A stretch of DNA of 64,000 bases, from the NCBI RefSeq assembly GCF_030296775.1, contig NZ_AP027742.1:1-64000 (forward strand), read 5' to 3'. This DNA is from Claveliimonas bilis. GTDB lineage: Bacteria > Bacillota > Clostridia > Lachnospirales > Lachnospiraceae. The notes beneath the pieces are model-generated. The model was not told the origin of the DNA. It worked only from the letters and a program-made list of their open reading frames with translations, and made no database searches. This document shows positions 49,848 to 59,240 of this stretch, piece after piece. Every line of letters starts with the position of its first letter. Within the stretch, counting starts at the first letter, position 1. The position numbers and the translations under genes were made by a program.

Positions 49848-52800
49848 TTAACTTGTCCCTTTCGTAAGTTCGGCAAACTCTCCCTTTTCAAATTCCATAA
49901 TGGAAATGCTCTGTTTATCCGGGTTTGCATAAACAAAGGTTTTATCCACATTTTCCAGGTAATTCTGGATCTTGTCGTTTGTCGCACTGATGATAGCCTG
50001 GAAGCCAAGTCCCCGGATCAGTTCGATACAGGTAGCCACCTTCTCGGCATCCATTTTAGAAAATGCCTCATCCAGAATAACCAGGCGGATGGTTGGATTG
50101 CGCCGGCCCCGCCTCCCTTCATCCAGGCGGTACATTTGAGCAAAGCTTGCCAGAAGCGCTACATAAAGCGGATTCTGCCCTTCTCCTCCGGAGTTTTTCC
50201 GTATCATTTTTCCAAGCCCGATATGCATATCTTTCTCGCCCCTGACAATCTGCTGCATATCAAAGGAAAGATAGGTTCGGTAGTCAGAATATTTCTTCAT
50301 ATTCCGTTTTGCCTCCTCCATCTCTTCCGGAGTAGCGTGTTCCGGCGGAATGAAAATCTGGATCAGCTCATTTACCACATCTCCATAACGGTCCTCGTGC
50401 TCCATAGTGAAAAGATCCATCTGGCTGTCCATAGCGTCAGGGAGCTGCGCCGGATTGATTTCCAGGGAATCGTCCATAAACATTTTGTAATATACACCGT
50501 CCGGCCCTTTATTCGGCCCGATGACAAACCGGTATTTATCTTTTCCGAAATCCAGCCGGCTGATGACGCGGTTCAGTTCATCCTGCCTCTGGTAGGCTTC
50601 TTTAATGGCGCTTCGTATTTTATAGACGAAATCCTCCTTAAAGTGGCGCACTGCCGCCTGTGCCTGCTGGGCTGCCTTTTTCTGATATTCTTCCAGATGG
50701 TCGCATTTCAGTCTGTCAAGAAGCTCTGCGTATTCTTTGTTGTCCTCTGTTCCGACGGAAAAGCTTCTGTGGGGATACTGCCTTAAATATTCGCTTCTTG
50801 CATCTACAAGTTCCTGATATCTTTCTTCCCTTTCTGACTGACAGCTCTGCACCTCTCTCTGGCAAAGTCCCCGCAGATACTCATAATTACTGCTTCGCTT
50901 TTCTGCCAGATAACGCTGAAAACTTTCAGCATGACGGCTGTCTTCCAAAAAGGCTGCCTCTTTCTCCTTAAGCTGACTGCTGATATCCAGATACTGTACA
51001 TCTGCCTGACGGATCCGGCTCTCCCGGCCCCAGATTTCTTTTCGTATCTGTTCCAGGTTCTTCTCGTTCAAAACCTGCTGCTCCTTGAGCCTTTCTTTTT
51101 CCTCTTCCAGCTGTCCCACATTTCCACCCTGCATCTTTTCCAGGCGGGCCAGAAGTTCTTCTCTTTCTGCTTCTTTTTTGCGGATCGTGGAAATATCTGC
51201 CATCATATGAAGATAATCCGCTGCCGGACGTTCCAGATATTCCATGGAAAGGAGCGTACGGATATCCTCCATATCCTCTTCCAGAGGCAGCCTTCTCTTT
51301 TCCAGCTGCTCCTTCCTCTCTTCCAGCTGTTTCCGTCTTCTCCTTAAACTGTTTTCTCCGATATAAGCTCTTCTCGTATAATTTTCCGGATTGATATGCT
51401 GAACACGATATCCTTTGTAAAGAATGCAATCTGGTGTTGCAGAAATTTTATAATTTCTTAATTCATTAATAGATTTACACTTTATAATATTCCCCAGAAG
51501 GAAATTTATATATGCCTGTGCATATTCTTCTTTTGCTTTCACTTCCTCGGCCAGTGAGCTCTTCTGTACCGGGTGTTCATTCTCCATCAGCTTTTTCGTA
51601 TCAACCACTGCTGCCCGGCAAAACTTTTTCTTATCCATGGATTCATAAATCTCTATGGCCTCCCCGGCATATTCCGGTTCTACCATAAGCGCTGTCTTAT
51701 GGTTCCCCAGGCAGCCTTCCACTGCAGCATGCCATGTCTCATCTTCTACTTCCAGCAGATCCGCAAGAATCTGAACATGAACAAATTTCCCTGCCCTCTT
51801 TTGCAGCTCGCTTCGGATATAGTATCTCGCCTCCTCGATTTCCAGAGGGTAATGCTTCTTCCCCTGTTTCAGATCTGACGCCTCTTCCCCCAGAAGCTTT
51901 AACTTCTGCTTCACATCCCGCAGCTGACTTCCAATATCCGCTTTTTCCTCCTCGGCTTCCTGGCGGATTTCTTTCAGATTATTTTGGATCCGTTCCAGTT
52001 CTTCTTCCGTAATCTTAAAACTGCAGAATTTTCCGATATCCTGAAGTGTCTGGCTGGATACGCGGTCCTGACTTTTCCACTTTCCCATACTTTCAGCCAG
52101 TTTTATCAGGTCTGTTCTGCTCTTTTCCAGATGTTCAAGGAAGGCATTCGTTTCTTTGATCTGACCTTTGATCTCCTCATATCCCGTCTGGGCGATCTTT
52201 ACAATGACATCTTCATACTCTTTTTGGATTTCCCGGATCTTTGCAGCCACGCTTTCCTCTGTCTTCTTTTGCTGTTCGGTCTCCTGAATGGCTGTCTCCT
52301 TGCGGTCCTTAATTTCCTGCAGTCTTGCTTCAAGCTGCAAAATCTCCAGCCGGCCGGCACGATAGCTCCATGATTCCTCTTCCAGACACTTATCCTTATG
52401 AGATTCGAAATTTTCTTCGATCTTTGTCAACCATTTTATTTCTCCCAGTATAGATTCTATTCTGCTTCGCATTCTTCCATACTGGAGAACACTCTCCTGC
52501 ATTCCTTCAATCTCAATATCCTGCTCCATGCAGATATATTCCTTCACAAAATCCTCCAGCCGGATATTCATGCGGAACGGAATCGCCCTCTTGAAAAGCC
52601 GGGGAAATTTCTCTATATCAAGTCCGCCGAGATAGACATCATAGAGCTGACGGCGGAACCGTTCATTGCTGGGACCACAGTAATAATTCTCCTGTGAAAA
52701 ATTCCTCTGCAGATATTCCCGTATCTCATGGGTAGACAGCACTCTTCCCTCTCCTCTGTAGGCATTTGGCAAAATGCCTCCCCGATGCCAGAAAAAGAGC

Positions 52801-53201
52801 CTGTTTATATCATTGGAGGCAGTTTCCACATCAAATACGACTCCCACACACTCCTCCTCTTTTGTGGAACTGTTAGTAAATTCCAGGACGATTGTGGTGG
52901 AAAAGTTTTTGTTTCTCAGATATTCTGATTCATTATTTTCACTGATATTTACCATCCCGCGCAGGTATTCGATCAGATTCCGGTCGGAGTCGTCTGCTGC
53001 CGCCTTGTTGAAAAATCCTCTGCCGTCCGTATTTGCGTACAGCACGATCTGAAGCGCATCGATAACTGTAGATTTCCCGCTGCCTGAGTGTCCTGTAAAA
53101 AAGTTAATGCCTTCATTTAAAGTGAGAATCTTCCTGTCAATATAATGCCAATTATTCAGACAGATCTTCGATAGTATTTTGAATGGCTGTTTCTTCTCCA
53201 C
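49848..53201 (-). CDS. jetC: JetC/MksB-like SMC-family ATPase (Wadjet/Mks)
   Basis: 1117 residues. Walker A in TGHSGSGKSTVIDALQIVL (residues about 35-53), long coiled coils on both sides of a small hinge (about 450-620), and C-terminal signature SGGEGQNPLYVALLASF and Walker B RLVILDEAFSKMD. This is the motor of Wadjet/MksB condensins, which extrude loops on plasmids or chromosomes. It starts with a GTG 50 bp inside jetB, with GAGGAGG upstream. In Wadjet a jetD nuclease gene normally completes the operon; none is present here. Confidence 0.85.
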   Translation of the reverse strand: MEKKQPFKILSKICLNNWHYIDRKILTLNEGINFFTGHSGSGKSTVIDALQIVLYANTDGRGFFNKAAADDSDRNLIEYLRGMVNISENNESEYLRNKNFSTTIVLEFTNSSTKEEECVGVVFDVETASNDINRLFFWHRGGILPNAYRGEGRVLSTHEIREYLQRNFSQENYYCGPSNERFRRQLYDVYLGGLDIEKFPRLFKRAIPFRMNIRLEDFVKEYICMEQDIEIEGMQESVLQYGRMRSRIESILGEIKWLTKIEENFESHKDKCLEEESWSYRAGRLEILQLEARLQEIKDRKETAIQETEQQKKTEESVAAKIREIQKEYEDVIVKIAQTGYEEIKGQIKETNAFLEHLEKSRTDLIKLAESMGKWKSQDRVSSQTLQDIGKFCSFKITEEELERIQNNLKEIRQEAEEEKADIGSQLRDVKQKLKLLGEEASDLKQGKKHYPLEIEEARYYIRSELQKRAGKFVHVQILADLLEVEDETWHAAVEGCLGNHKTALMVEPEYAGEAIEIYESMDKKKFCRAAVVDTKKLMENEHPVQKSSLAEEVKAKEEYAQAYINFLLGNIIKCKSINELRNYKISATPDCILYKGYRVQHINPENYTRRAYIGENSLRRRRKQLEERKEQLEKRRLPLEEDMEDIRTLLSMEYLERPAADYLHMMADISTIRKKEAEREELLARLEKMQGGNVGQLEEEKERLKEQQVLNEKNLEQIRKEIWGRESRIRQADVQYLDISSQLKEKEAAFLEDSRHAESFQRYLAEKRSSNYEYLRGLCQREVQSCQSEREERYQELVDARSEYLRQYPHRSFSVGTEDNKEYAELLDRLKCDHLEEYQKKAAQQAQAAVRHFKEDFVYKIRSAIKEAYQRQDELNRVISRLDFGKDKYRFVIGPNKGPDGVYYKMFMDDSLEINPAQLPDAMDSQMDLFTMEHEDRYGDVVNELIQIFIPPEHATPEEMEEAKRNMKKYSDYRTYLSFDMQQIVRGEKDMHIGLGKMIRKNSGGEGQNPLYVALLASFAQMYRLDEGRRGRRNPTIRLVILDEAFSKMDAEKVATCIELIRGLGFQAIISATNDKIQNYLENVDKTFVYANPDKQSISIMEFEKGEFAELTKGTS

Positions 53202-53796
53202 TGTTTTCCTCCTCGCTAAAACTTTCCAGCAGTTCTCGGATATGATCTCCCGAAAGCACCAGATTGACTGTAGGATAAATGATCATCCTCGTATTTTCGT
53301 TCAATTCCTCTAAAATGTCCAGCGGCTCCACAATCTGATACTTTTTCAGAAGCGCTATGGTCCTCCTCATCTCTGTGGGAGATGGGATGCTCTTGATCAC
53401 ACGAAACGCCCCTGCTTTCTGATTGATCTCACCTGCCGTCGCCACTATACGGGTACTGGACGCTGCCTGCGCCATCTGCTCATCATAGATCAGCTTCAGG
53501 ATCAGCAGATACACTGTGGCAAGCCTTGGAAGCTTCTCGCCCCACAGCGTTTCTCCCTGTATGTAAATAATCCCGTCATGCACATTTTCTTCCAGAGAAA
53601 TTCCGGCGACTGCAAAATAGTCTTTCAGAAATTCCAGATGCGTGCTGCATGTTCTATACTCCTTTGTATACTGGTATTTCTCTGTCCGTCTGTCGTATCT
53701 TCTCTCCAGAAGGTAGGTCTGACGGTACAGAAGCTGGATCGCCTCCCGGATCGCCTCCCTCTCCTGGTCTGTCAGCTCTTCTATATATGTTATCAT
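53152..53796 (-). CDS. jetB: JetB/MksE-like protein (DUF4194)
   Basis: 214 residues, predicted mostly winged-helix and helical: REAIREAIQLLYRQTYLLER near the start and RRTIALLKKYQIVEPLDI later. This is the kite-type subunit that bridges JetA dimers to the SMC motor. It starts by ATGA overlap with jetA (AAGGAG upstream) and overlaps jetC by 50 bp, so the three proteins are made together. The call leans on context as well as sequence. Confidence 0.8.
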   Translation of the reverse strand: MITYIEELTDQEREAIREAIQLLYRQTYLLERRYDRRTEKYQYTKEYRTCSTHLEFLKDYFAVAGISLEENVHDGIIYIQGETLWGEKLPRLATVYLLILKLIYDEQMAQAASSTRIVATAGEINQKAGAFRVIKSIPSPTEMRRTIALLKKYQIVEPLDILEELNENTRMIIYPTVNLVLSGDHIRELLESFSEEENSGEETAIQNTIEDLSE

Positions 53797-55121
53797 AATC
53801 TTCTCCTTACAAATGTCAGTTTCGGACAGCGGTATTTCCCTTTCACTACCTGTCCTTCTTCCTCAATCACCTGATATCTGCTGCTGTTTCTTATACTGTA
53901 ATCGTATGCCAGTATGATCTTCTCAAAATCCGAGTCATCCCGGATCTCTATGTTTTCCAGGCACATTTTTTCCTCTTCCATATGGGATTCAATAAATTCT
54001 TCTATCTGCTCCCGGCTGTAACGGGTATGGATCCGGTTCAGCTTCAGCACTTCTCCCCGGGAAAGCTCCTCTTTTTCCTCTTCTCTCTCCATCTGGCTGA
54101 TGAAATCCTTTCGTCCTTTCCGCCTCTTGTACAGAGATTTATCCGACAGCATTTCCAACAGAGAAAGATTCATCTTCTCCCCGACTCTTGCAAGTTTCTC
54201 CTCCCCGTTCTCATCATTTCCTATCTGATTCAAAAGCTGCACCACAAGCCCTTTTGTATCTGTCTGTCCGCTCAGCAGATAATTCAGTCTTGTCACTGTA
54301 GCGCGGATATACTTTGTATGCTCTCTATCCATATTGGAGATCCGCCGCTCCATATCATCAAAACTTCTCTCGATCCGGTTCAGTATTTCCAGACCCTCTT
54401 CTCCGATCCTGTCTATAGTTTCTTCATTATCTCTTATTTTTTCCAGACATTCTTTAATATCCATCTTGTAAAGATAAAAATTATCGCTTGTTTTCAGAAT
54501 GTGATACTTCCTGCTGACCGCCTCCTCTACATAACCTTCCAGATGCTCTTCAAGAAGCTGTCCGTAATTTTGCTGTTCCAGAAGCCGTCCGAAAAACCGA
54601 TCCATATTGTGGAGCATGTCCTGGAGAACTTTATTCAGTTTTCTCGTATTGACAAGCGCCGACCGCAGCATTCCTGTATTCAGCCTGGGATTATTCTGGA
54701 AAGAATAGAGGGTCGCATACACATTTTGAATGTATAGATCCGTCTCATCCATCCCTTCCCGGGTCATCTGTTCAAACGCTTCAATAAACACTGCCGCATA
54801 GTCCGGTATGACAATGTTTGTTACAAAGCTTCCGTAATCCTCCGATTTTTTCAGCCACTGGAATCGTACAAGCCAGTTCAGGATGCGGGCCGCCGGCGTT
54901 TCCAACATATCAAGTTCACTCTCTGATTCTTCCATTTCCAGACGGATCTTTTTGCTGGCAAAATAGTCACTCAATATCTGAAGGCAGGCATCCCTGCTTA
55001 AAAAATAATTATTATACTCATATTCTTCATTGATCTGAAGCAAAGCTTCCATATATATTTCCCTGTTTCTGGAACGAAACAGGCTCCAGAACGAGTCTGG
55101 AATCTCATATACAAATTTCAT
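53793..55121 (-). CDS. jetA: JetA/MksF-like kleisin (Wadjet JetA family, DUF5716)
   Basis: 442 residues beginning MKFVYEIPDSFWSLFRSRNRE, followed by a helical, charged body with predicted coiled coil (about 200-280) and a basic C-terminal end (KLTFVRRRL). This is the kleisin subunit of Wadjet type systems in clostridia. AAAAAGGAG precedes the ATG. It is first of jetA-jetB-jetC. Upstream lies an inverted-repeat element and a divergent DUF885 gene. Confidence 0.82.
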   Translation of the reverse strand: MKFVYEIPDSFWSLFRSRNREIYMEALLQINEEYEYNNYFLSRDACLQILSDYFASKKIRLEMEESESELDMLETPAARILNWLVRFQWLKKSEDYGSFVTNIVIPDYAAVFIEAFEQMTREGMDETDLYIQNVYATLYSFQNNPRLNTGMLRSALVNTRKLNKVLQDMLHNMDRFFGRLLEQQNYGQLLEEHLEGYVEEAVSRKYHILKTSDNFYLYKMDIKECLEKIRDNEETIDRIGEEGLEILNRIERSFDDMERRISNMDREHTKYIRATVTRLNYLLSGQTDTKGLVVQLLNQIGNDENGEEKLARVGEKMNLSLLEMLSDKSLYKRRKGRKDFISQMEREEEKEELSRGEVLKLNRIHTRYSREQIEEFIESHMEEEKMCLENIEIRDDSDFEKIILAYDYSIRNSSRYQVIEEEGQVVKGKYRCPKLTFVRRRL

Positions 55122-55237
55122 CTGTACTCCTTTTTATCTGTGCTGCGACGAATCCCGCCGTTGTCATGTTATCATGGAGATTTCTTTTTTTCAATCCCTT
55201 GGGCGCCATCTTCCGGGGAATCATTCCTTTTATCATT

Positions 55238-55304
55238 ATTCACAGCCCCACCCGCATGCGCACTCGCCCGGCTTACGCGCTTCAGTCCTGAAACGGCTGT
55301 GAAT
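55238..55304. repeat. Inverted repeat with GC-rich core between jetA and the DUF885 gene
   Basis: ATTCACAGCC (55238-55247) and its exact complement GGCTGTGAAT (55295-55304) flank a 47-bp GC-rich core with alternating CG steps. The core contains GTGCGCAT-like sequence also seen in the element at 48911. It looks like a small intergenic palindromic repeat, function unknown. Confidence 0.45.
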
Positions 55305-55355
55305 AGTTACTTTTCTTTCCGCATATTTATAGAGAAAAACCCTTAGGATTTTTAT

Positions 55356-57092
55356 ATGAAAAAAAAGCTTTCTGCTCTTCTTTGTCTGGCTCTTACAGCT
55401 GTTATTTCTCTGAACGCCTGTACCCGTCTATTTTCCCAGGATGAAAACGATGCTTTCCTTAAGTTTACTGCAGACCTCTTCCGTCAGGAAGTTTCATCCA
55501 GCGCCATCACCCTTCACTATACTCTGAAATATCCTGAAAAATATGGCGTTGAAAACACCCCCGTCACTCTGGGCGCCTATACAGCCGATCCGACGGCTCT
55601 AAGCGCTTCCTGCGAAAACACTCTGGCTGTCCTCGACAGTTTTCGCCGTCAGAAACTCTCACGGGAAAACCGGCTTACTTACGATGTATTGAGAAGCTAT
55701 CTGACAGAATCTCTGCATGCCGTGCCATTTGCACTGTACGAAGAGCCCTTAAGCCCCCTCACAGGAGTCCAGTCACAGCTCCCCATCCTTTTATCCGAAT
55801 ATCCCTTTTATTCTGACGAGGACATTGACAGTTACCTTGCTCTTATCAGCGACGTGCCTGAGCATTTTGCTTCCCTCATCGCATTTGAGAAAGAAAAATC
55901 AAAAGCCGGCCTTTTCATGTCTTCCCGCTGCGCTCAGGATATTATCGAAGAATGCAGTTCTTTTGCATCCATGGGTGACAGCCATTATTTATTTTCCTCC
56001 TTTCAGGAGCGGCTTGAAACTGTACCTGACCTTTCAAAACAGCAAAAGGAAGCCTACATATCCCAGCATCAAAAACTGGTAAATGAAAATATTTTCCCCT
56101 CCTACCGAAAGCTTTCTGCCGCAATGGCTGCTCTGAAAAATACAGGAAAGAATCAAAACGGTCTCTGTTACTATCCTAACGGGAAAGCCTACTATGAATA
56201 TATTGTCCGCCGGGATACCGGCTCCTCCCGGAGCGTTTCTGATCTGCAGGATCTTACAAAGTCCCAGATGGCAGAAGATCTTACTGCCATGCAGTCTGTT
56301 CTTATAAAAAGCAGCAAAACAGGTGAGTCCTCCGGCGGCAGCACAGTAAAACTGACTCTGGAAAATACTGATCCCCTTGTGATCCTTGACAGTCTGAAAG
56401 AAAAATGCTCCGGCGATTTTCCCGCCCTTCCTGACGTCAATATTCAGGTGAAGCAGGTGCAGGCAGAAATGGAGGACTATTTAAGCCCTGCCTTTTTCAT
56501 GGTCCCTGCCATAGACGACACAGATGACAATGTCATCTACATTAACGAAGGACATTTGCCCGATGATCTGACGCTCTACACGACTTTAGCCCATGAGGGT
56601 TACCCCGGCCATCTCTATCAAAATGTATACTACGCCTCCACAAATCCGGATCCCATCCGGAATCTGCTGGACTGGGGCGGCTATACGGAAGGGTGGGCAA
56701 CCTATGTGGAAATGATCAGTTATTACTATTCGGCGCTGGATACACAGCAGGCTGTTCTGGCACAGCGGAACGCCTCCGTGATCCTGGGACTTTACGCCCT
56801 GGCAGATATGGGGATCCATTACGACGGCTGGTCCCTTGCAGAGACAGTATCCTTTTTCCGCAACTTCGGGATCACCGATACCCAGACGATACAGGACATC
56901 TACGACCTTATTCTGGGAGATCCGGGAAACTATCTGAAATATTATATTGGCTATGTAGAATTTCTGGAACTGAAAAAAACAGCAATCAAAAAATGGGGAG
57001 ACTCTTTTACACAGGAACGTTTCCACAAAGCTGTCCTGGATACCGGACCTGCTCCCTTTGAGATTGTAGAAAAATATGCTTTAGGGGAATAA
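55356..57092 (+). CDS. DUF885 family lipoprotein, putative zinc carboxypeptidase
   Basis: 578 residues. Lipoprotein signal with a lipobox ending NAC (about 8-21), so likely anchored outside the membrane. The C-terminal half holds the metallopeptidase signature HEGYPGHLYQ (about residue 412) and the downstream glutamate in GGYTEGWATYVE. DUF885 proteins are distant relatives of M2/M32-like metalloproteases. AGGA lies seven bases before the ATG. It is monocistronic, with a terminator at 57106. Substrate unknown; peptide turnover is likely. Confidence 0.85.
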   Translation: MKKKLSALLCLALTAVISLNACTRLFSQDENDAFLKFTADLFRQEVSSSAITLHYTLKYPEKYGVENTPVTLGAYTADPTALSASCENTLAVLDSFRRQKLSRENRLTYDVLRSYLTESLHAVPFALYEEPLSPLTGVQSQLPILLSEYPFYSDEDIDSYLALISDVPEHFASLIAFEKEKSKAGLFMSSRCAQDIIEECSSFASMGDSHYLFSSFQERLETVPDLSKQQKEAYISQHQKLVNENIFPSYRKLSAAMAALKNTGKNQNGLCYYPNGKAYYEYIVRRDTGSSRSVSDLQDLTKSQMAEDLTAMQSVLIKSSKTGESSGGSTVKLTLENTDPLVILDSLKEKCSGDFPALPDVNIQVKQVQAEMEDYLSPAFFMVPAIDDTDDNVIYINEGHLPDDLTLYTTLAHEGYPGHLYQNVYYASTNPDPIRNLLDWGGYTEGWATYVEMISYYYSALDTQQAVLAQRNASVILGLYALADMGIHYDGWSLAETVSFFRNFGITDTQTIQDIYDLILGDPGNYLKYYIGYVEFLELKKTAIKKWGDSFTQERFHKAVLDTGPAPFEIVEKYALGE

Positions 57093-57105
57093 CAGCAAGA
57101 CAAAG

Positions 57106-57154
57106 AAAGAGGCGAAGAAGGGCTTTTCAAACGTTCCTCCTTCACCTCTTTTTT
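57106..57154. terminator. Bidirectional terminator between the DUF885 gene and spmB
   Basis: AAAGAGG-GAAG-AGG pairs with CCT-CTTC-CCTCTTT around a 13-nt loop, with TTTTTTG on the plus side and CTTTG on the minus side. It serves the convergent gene pair. Confidence 0.75.
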
Positions 57155-57156
57155 GT

Positions 57157-57684
57157 CTATACCATCCAGCCCGCAAGAACAACGCTGGCTGCCAGTCCGG
57201 CAAATGTGGCGATCAACGCCCCTTCCAGGGTATACCTGGTCTTTGTAATCTTCGCCGTCATGAAATAGACACTCATGGTATAAAAAATAGTTTCTGTACA
57301 GGACATACTGATGGATCCCATCAGTCCGATGAGAGAATCTGTCCCAAATTCTTCATAGAGATCCAATAAAAGCCCTGTTGCCGCAGAGGAAGAAAACATT
57401 TTTACGATAGTAAGGGGAACCAGTTCTCCCGGAAATCCGATATGTACCGTAAACTTCCCGATCAGTTCTGCAGCCATTTCAAGGAAACCGGATGATCGTA
57501 AAATTCCCACTGCGATCATCAGTGCAACCATTGTGGGCATGATCTTCAGCACGATTTTAAAGCCGCTGTTTGCGCCTTCTATAAAGGCATCATACACCGG
57601 TACCTTCCTGGAAACGCCAAACCATACAATCCCCACGATAAGCAGGGGAATGATCATGTTGGATACGATCATAAATACATCCAT
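57157..57684 (-). CDS. spmB: Spore maturation protein B
   Basis: 175 residues, about five membrane helices, with the nucleoside-recognition-domain (Gate) pattern: VYDAFIEGANSGFKIVLKIMP, FSSSAATGLLLDLYEEFG and SISMSCTETIFYTMSVYF. In Bacillus SpmA and SpmB help dehydrate the spore core. The start at 57684 (MDVFMIV) follows AAGGTGA; an in-frame ATG at 57702 is a poorer fit. The usual partner spmA is not next to it: the neighbour upstream is the divergent MATE gene. Confidence 0.85.
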   Translation of the reverse strand: MDVFMIVSNMIIPLLIVGIVWFGVSRKVPVYDAFIEGANSGFKIVLKIMPTMVALMIAVGILRSSGFLEMAAELIGKFTVHIGFPGELVPLTIVKMFSSSAATGLLLDLYEEFGTDSLIGLMGSISMSCTETIFYTMSVYFMTAKITKTRYTLEGALIATFAGLAASVVLAGWMV

Positions 57685-57732
57685 TCTTTCACCTTTTGCC
57701 AAGTTCTGTTTCTTTCATTATATGAAGGAACA

Positions 57733-57761
57733 TTGAAAACAATCTCCAAAAAGTCTATACT
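57733..57761 (+). promoter_or_regulatory. Promoter of the MATE transporter gene
   Basis: TTGAAA (57733-57738), a 17-bp spacer, TATACT (57756-57761). The leader before the first ATG is only about 19 nt. Confidence 0.65.
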
Positions 57762-57786
57762 AGAAAGCAGAATGAATCGATAAGGA

Positions 57787-59169
57787 ATGATAGCAACTAT
57801 GCAAAACTCAAGTGATTTCAGCAAAGGAAGTATTTCTGGAAACATTCTCCGCCTGGCTGTTCCCATGACTTTAGCTCAGCTCATTAACGTCCTGTACAAT
57901 GTGGTAGACCGCATCTATATCGGCCATATCCCCCATACTTCCACAGAAGCACTGACCGGTATCGGACTGACTCTTCCAGTCATTACAATCATCACTGCAT
58001 TTGCCAATCTGTTCGGCATGGGCGGCGCTCCCCTCTTTTCTATAGCCAGAGGATCCGGCGACGAGAAAAAGGCCGAAAAGATCATGGCAAACTCCTTTTC
58101 CATGCTCCTGATCAGCGGGATTCTCCTGGCTCTTCTTTGCTTTATATTTCGGCGCCCCCTCATGTATCTGTTCGGCGCCAGTGATGTCACCTACCCTTAT
58201 GCCGATGCTTATCTGTCCATTTACCTGTGCGGCACACTGTTTGTCATGGTAAGTCTTGGTATGAATAATTTTATCAACGCGCAGGGATTTGGCGTAATGG
58301 GAATGCTCACTGTTTCCATCGGAGCAGTCCTGAATCTGATTCTGGATCCGATTTTTATTTTTGTATTCCATATGGGTGTCCGTGGGGCTGCCCTTGCCAC
58401 TATTTTGTCGCAGTTCGTCTCCGCAGTATGGGTGTTCCGCTTTCTGACAGGGGAAAAAGCTGTGATCCGCCTCCCCCGCACTCTGGCGCGTCCACAGCTT
58501 TCTATCGTAAAAGATATTACAGGGCTTGGACTGTCCGGCTTTGTCATGTCCATTACCAACGGTTCTGTACAGATCATGTGCAACGCTATGCTGCAGCGCT
58601 GGGGCGGTGATCTCTATGTAGGCATCATGACTGTTATAAACTCTGTCCGCGAGATTATCACCATGCCTGTAAACGGGTTGACCAGCGGCGCGCAGCCTGT
58701 CATGAGTTTTAACTACGGAGCCGGGGAATACCGCCGGGTAAAAGCAGCAATCCGTTTTACTTCTGTCGCCTGTATTATCTTTTCCCTGGCAGCGTGGGCC
58801 CTTTTATTTTTCTTCCCGCACTTTTTTATTCATCTGTTCAACAGTGAACCGGAATTGCTGGAAAAGGGCGTTCCTGCTATGAGACTGTACTTTTTCGGAA
58901 TTTTCATGATGGCTTTGCAGTTTGCAGGTCAGTCTACCTTCGTTGCTCTGGGCAGATCAAAGCAGGCTGTCTTTTTCTCCCTGTTCCGAAAAGTTATTAT
59001 CGTGATCCCCCTTACCATTTTCCTCCCGGCAATCGGATTTGGCACCGACGGCGTATTTCTGGCAGAACCCGTGTCCAATTTTATCGGGGGAACAGCAAGC
59101 TTCGTTACAATGCTCCTTACCGTCTGGCCCCGGCTGAAAGAGACACCGACTGCAAAAGCGCCGGAATAG
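57787..59169 (+). CDS. MATE-family efflux transporter
   Basis: 460 residues, 12 predicted membrane helices in two six-helix halves. Family residues include LAVPMTLAQLINVLYNVVDRIYIG in helix 1, NLFGMGGAPLFSIARG, and PVNGLTSGAQPVMSFNYGA in the second half. It exports drugs or metabolites using Na+ or H+. Two starts are possible, 57787 and 57799; AAGGA is directly before the first, so the second is slightly better spaced. A hairpin terminator overlaps the last codons. Confidence 0.9.
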   Translation: MIATMQNSSDFSKGSISGNILRLAVPMTLAQLINVLYNVVDRIYIGHIPHTSTEALTGIGLTLPVITIITAFANLFGMGGAPLFSIARGSGDEKKAEKIMANSFSMLLISGILLALLCFIFRRPLMYLFGASDVTYPYADAYLSIYLCGTLFVMVSLGMNNFINAQGFGVMGMLTVSIGAVLNLILDPIFIFVFHMGVRGAALATILSQFVSAVWVFRFLTGEKAVIRLPRTLARPQLSIVKDITGLGLSGFVMSITNGSVQIMCNAMLQRWGGDLYVGIMTVINSVREIITMPVNGLTSGAQPVMSFNYGAGEYRRVKAAIRFTSVACIIFSLAAWALLFFFPHFFIHLFNSEPELLEKGVPAMRLYFFGIFMMALQFAGQSTFVALGRSKQAVFFSLFRKVIIVIPLTIFLPAIGFGTDGVFLAEPVSNFIGGTASFVTMLLTVWPRLKETPTAKAPE

Positions 59170-59193
59170 GATTCTTTCTATTCCGGCACTTTT
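59160..59193 (+). terminator. Terminator after the MATE gene
   Basis: Perfect 10-bp stem GCCGGAATAG/CTATTCCGGC (59160-59169 with 59178-59187), then ACTTTTG. The stem overlaps the stop codon. Confidence 0.7.
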
Positions 59194-59240
59194 GATGGCC
59201 GGTGCTTTTGATGTCTCATACTTCCAAAGACCGATATTTT

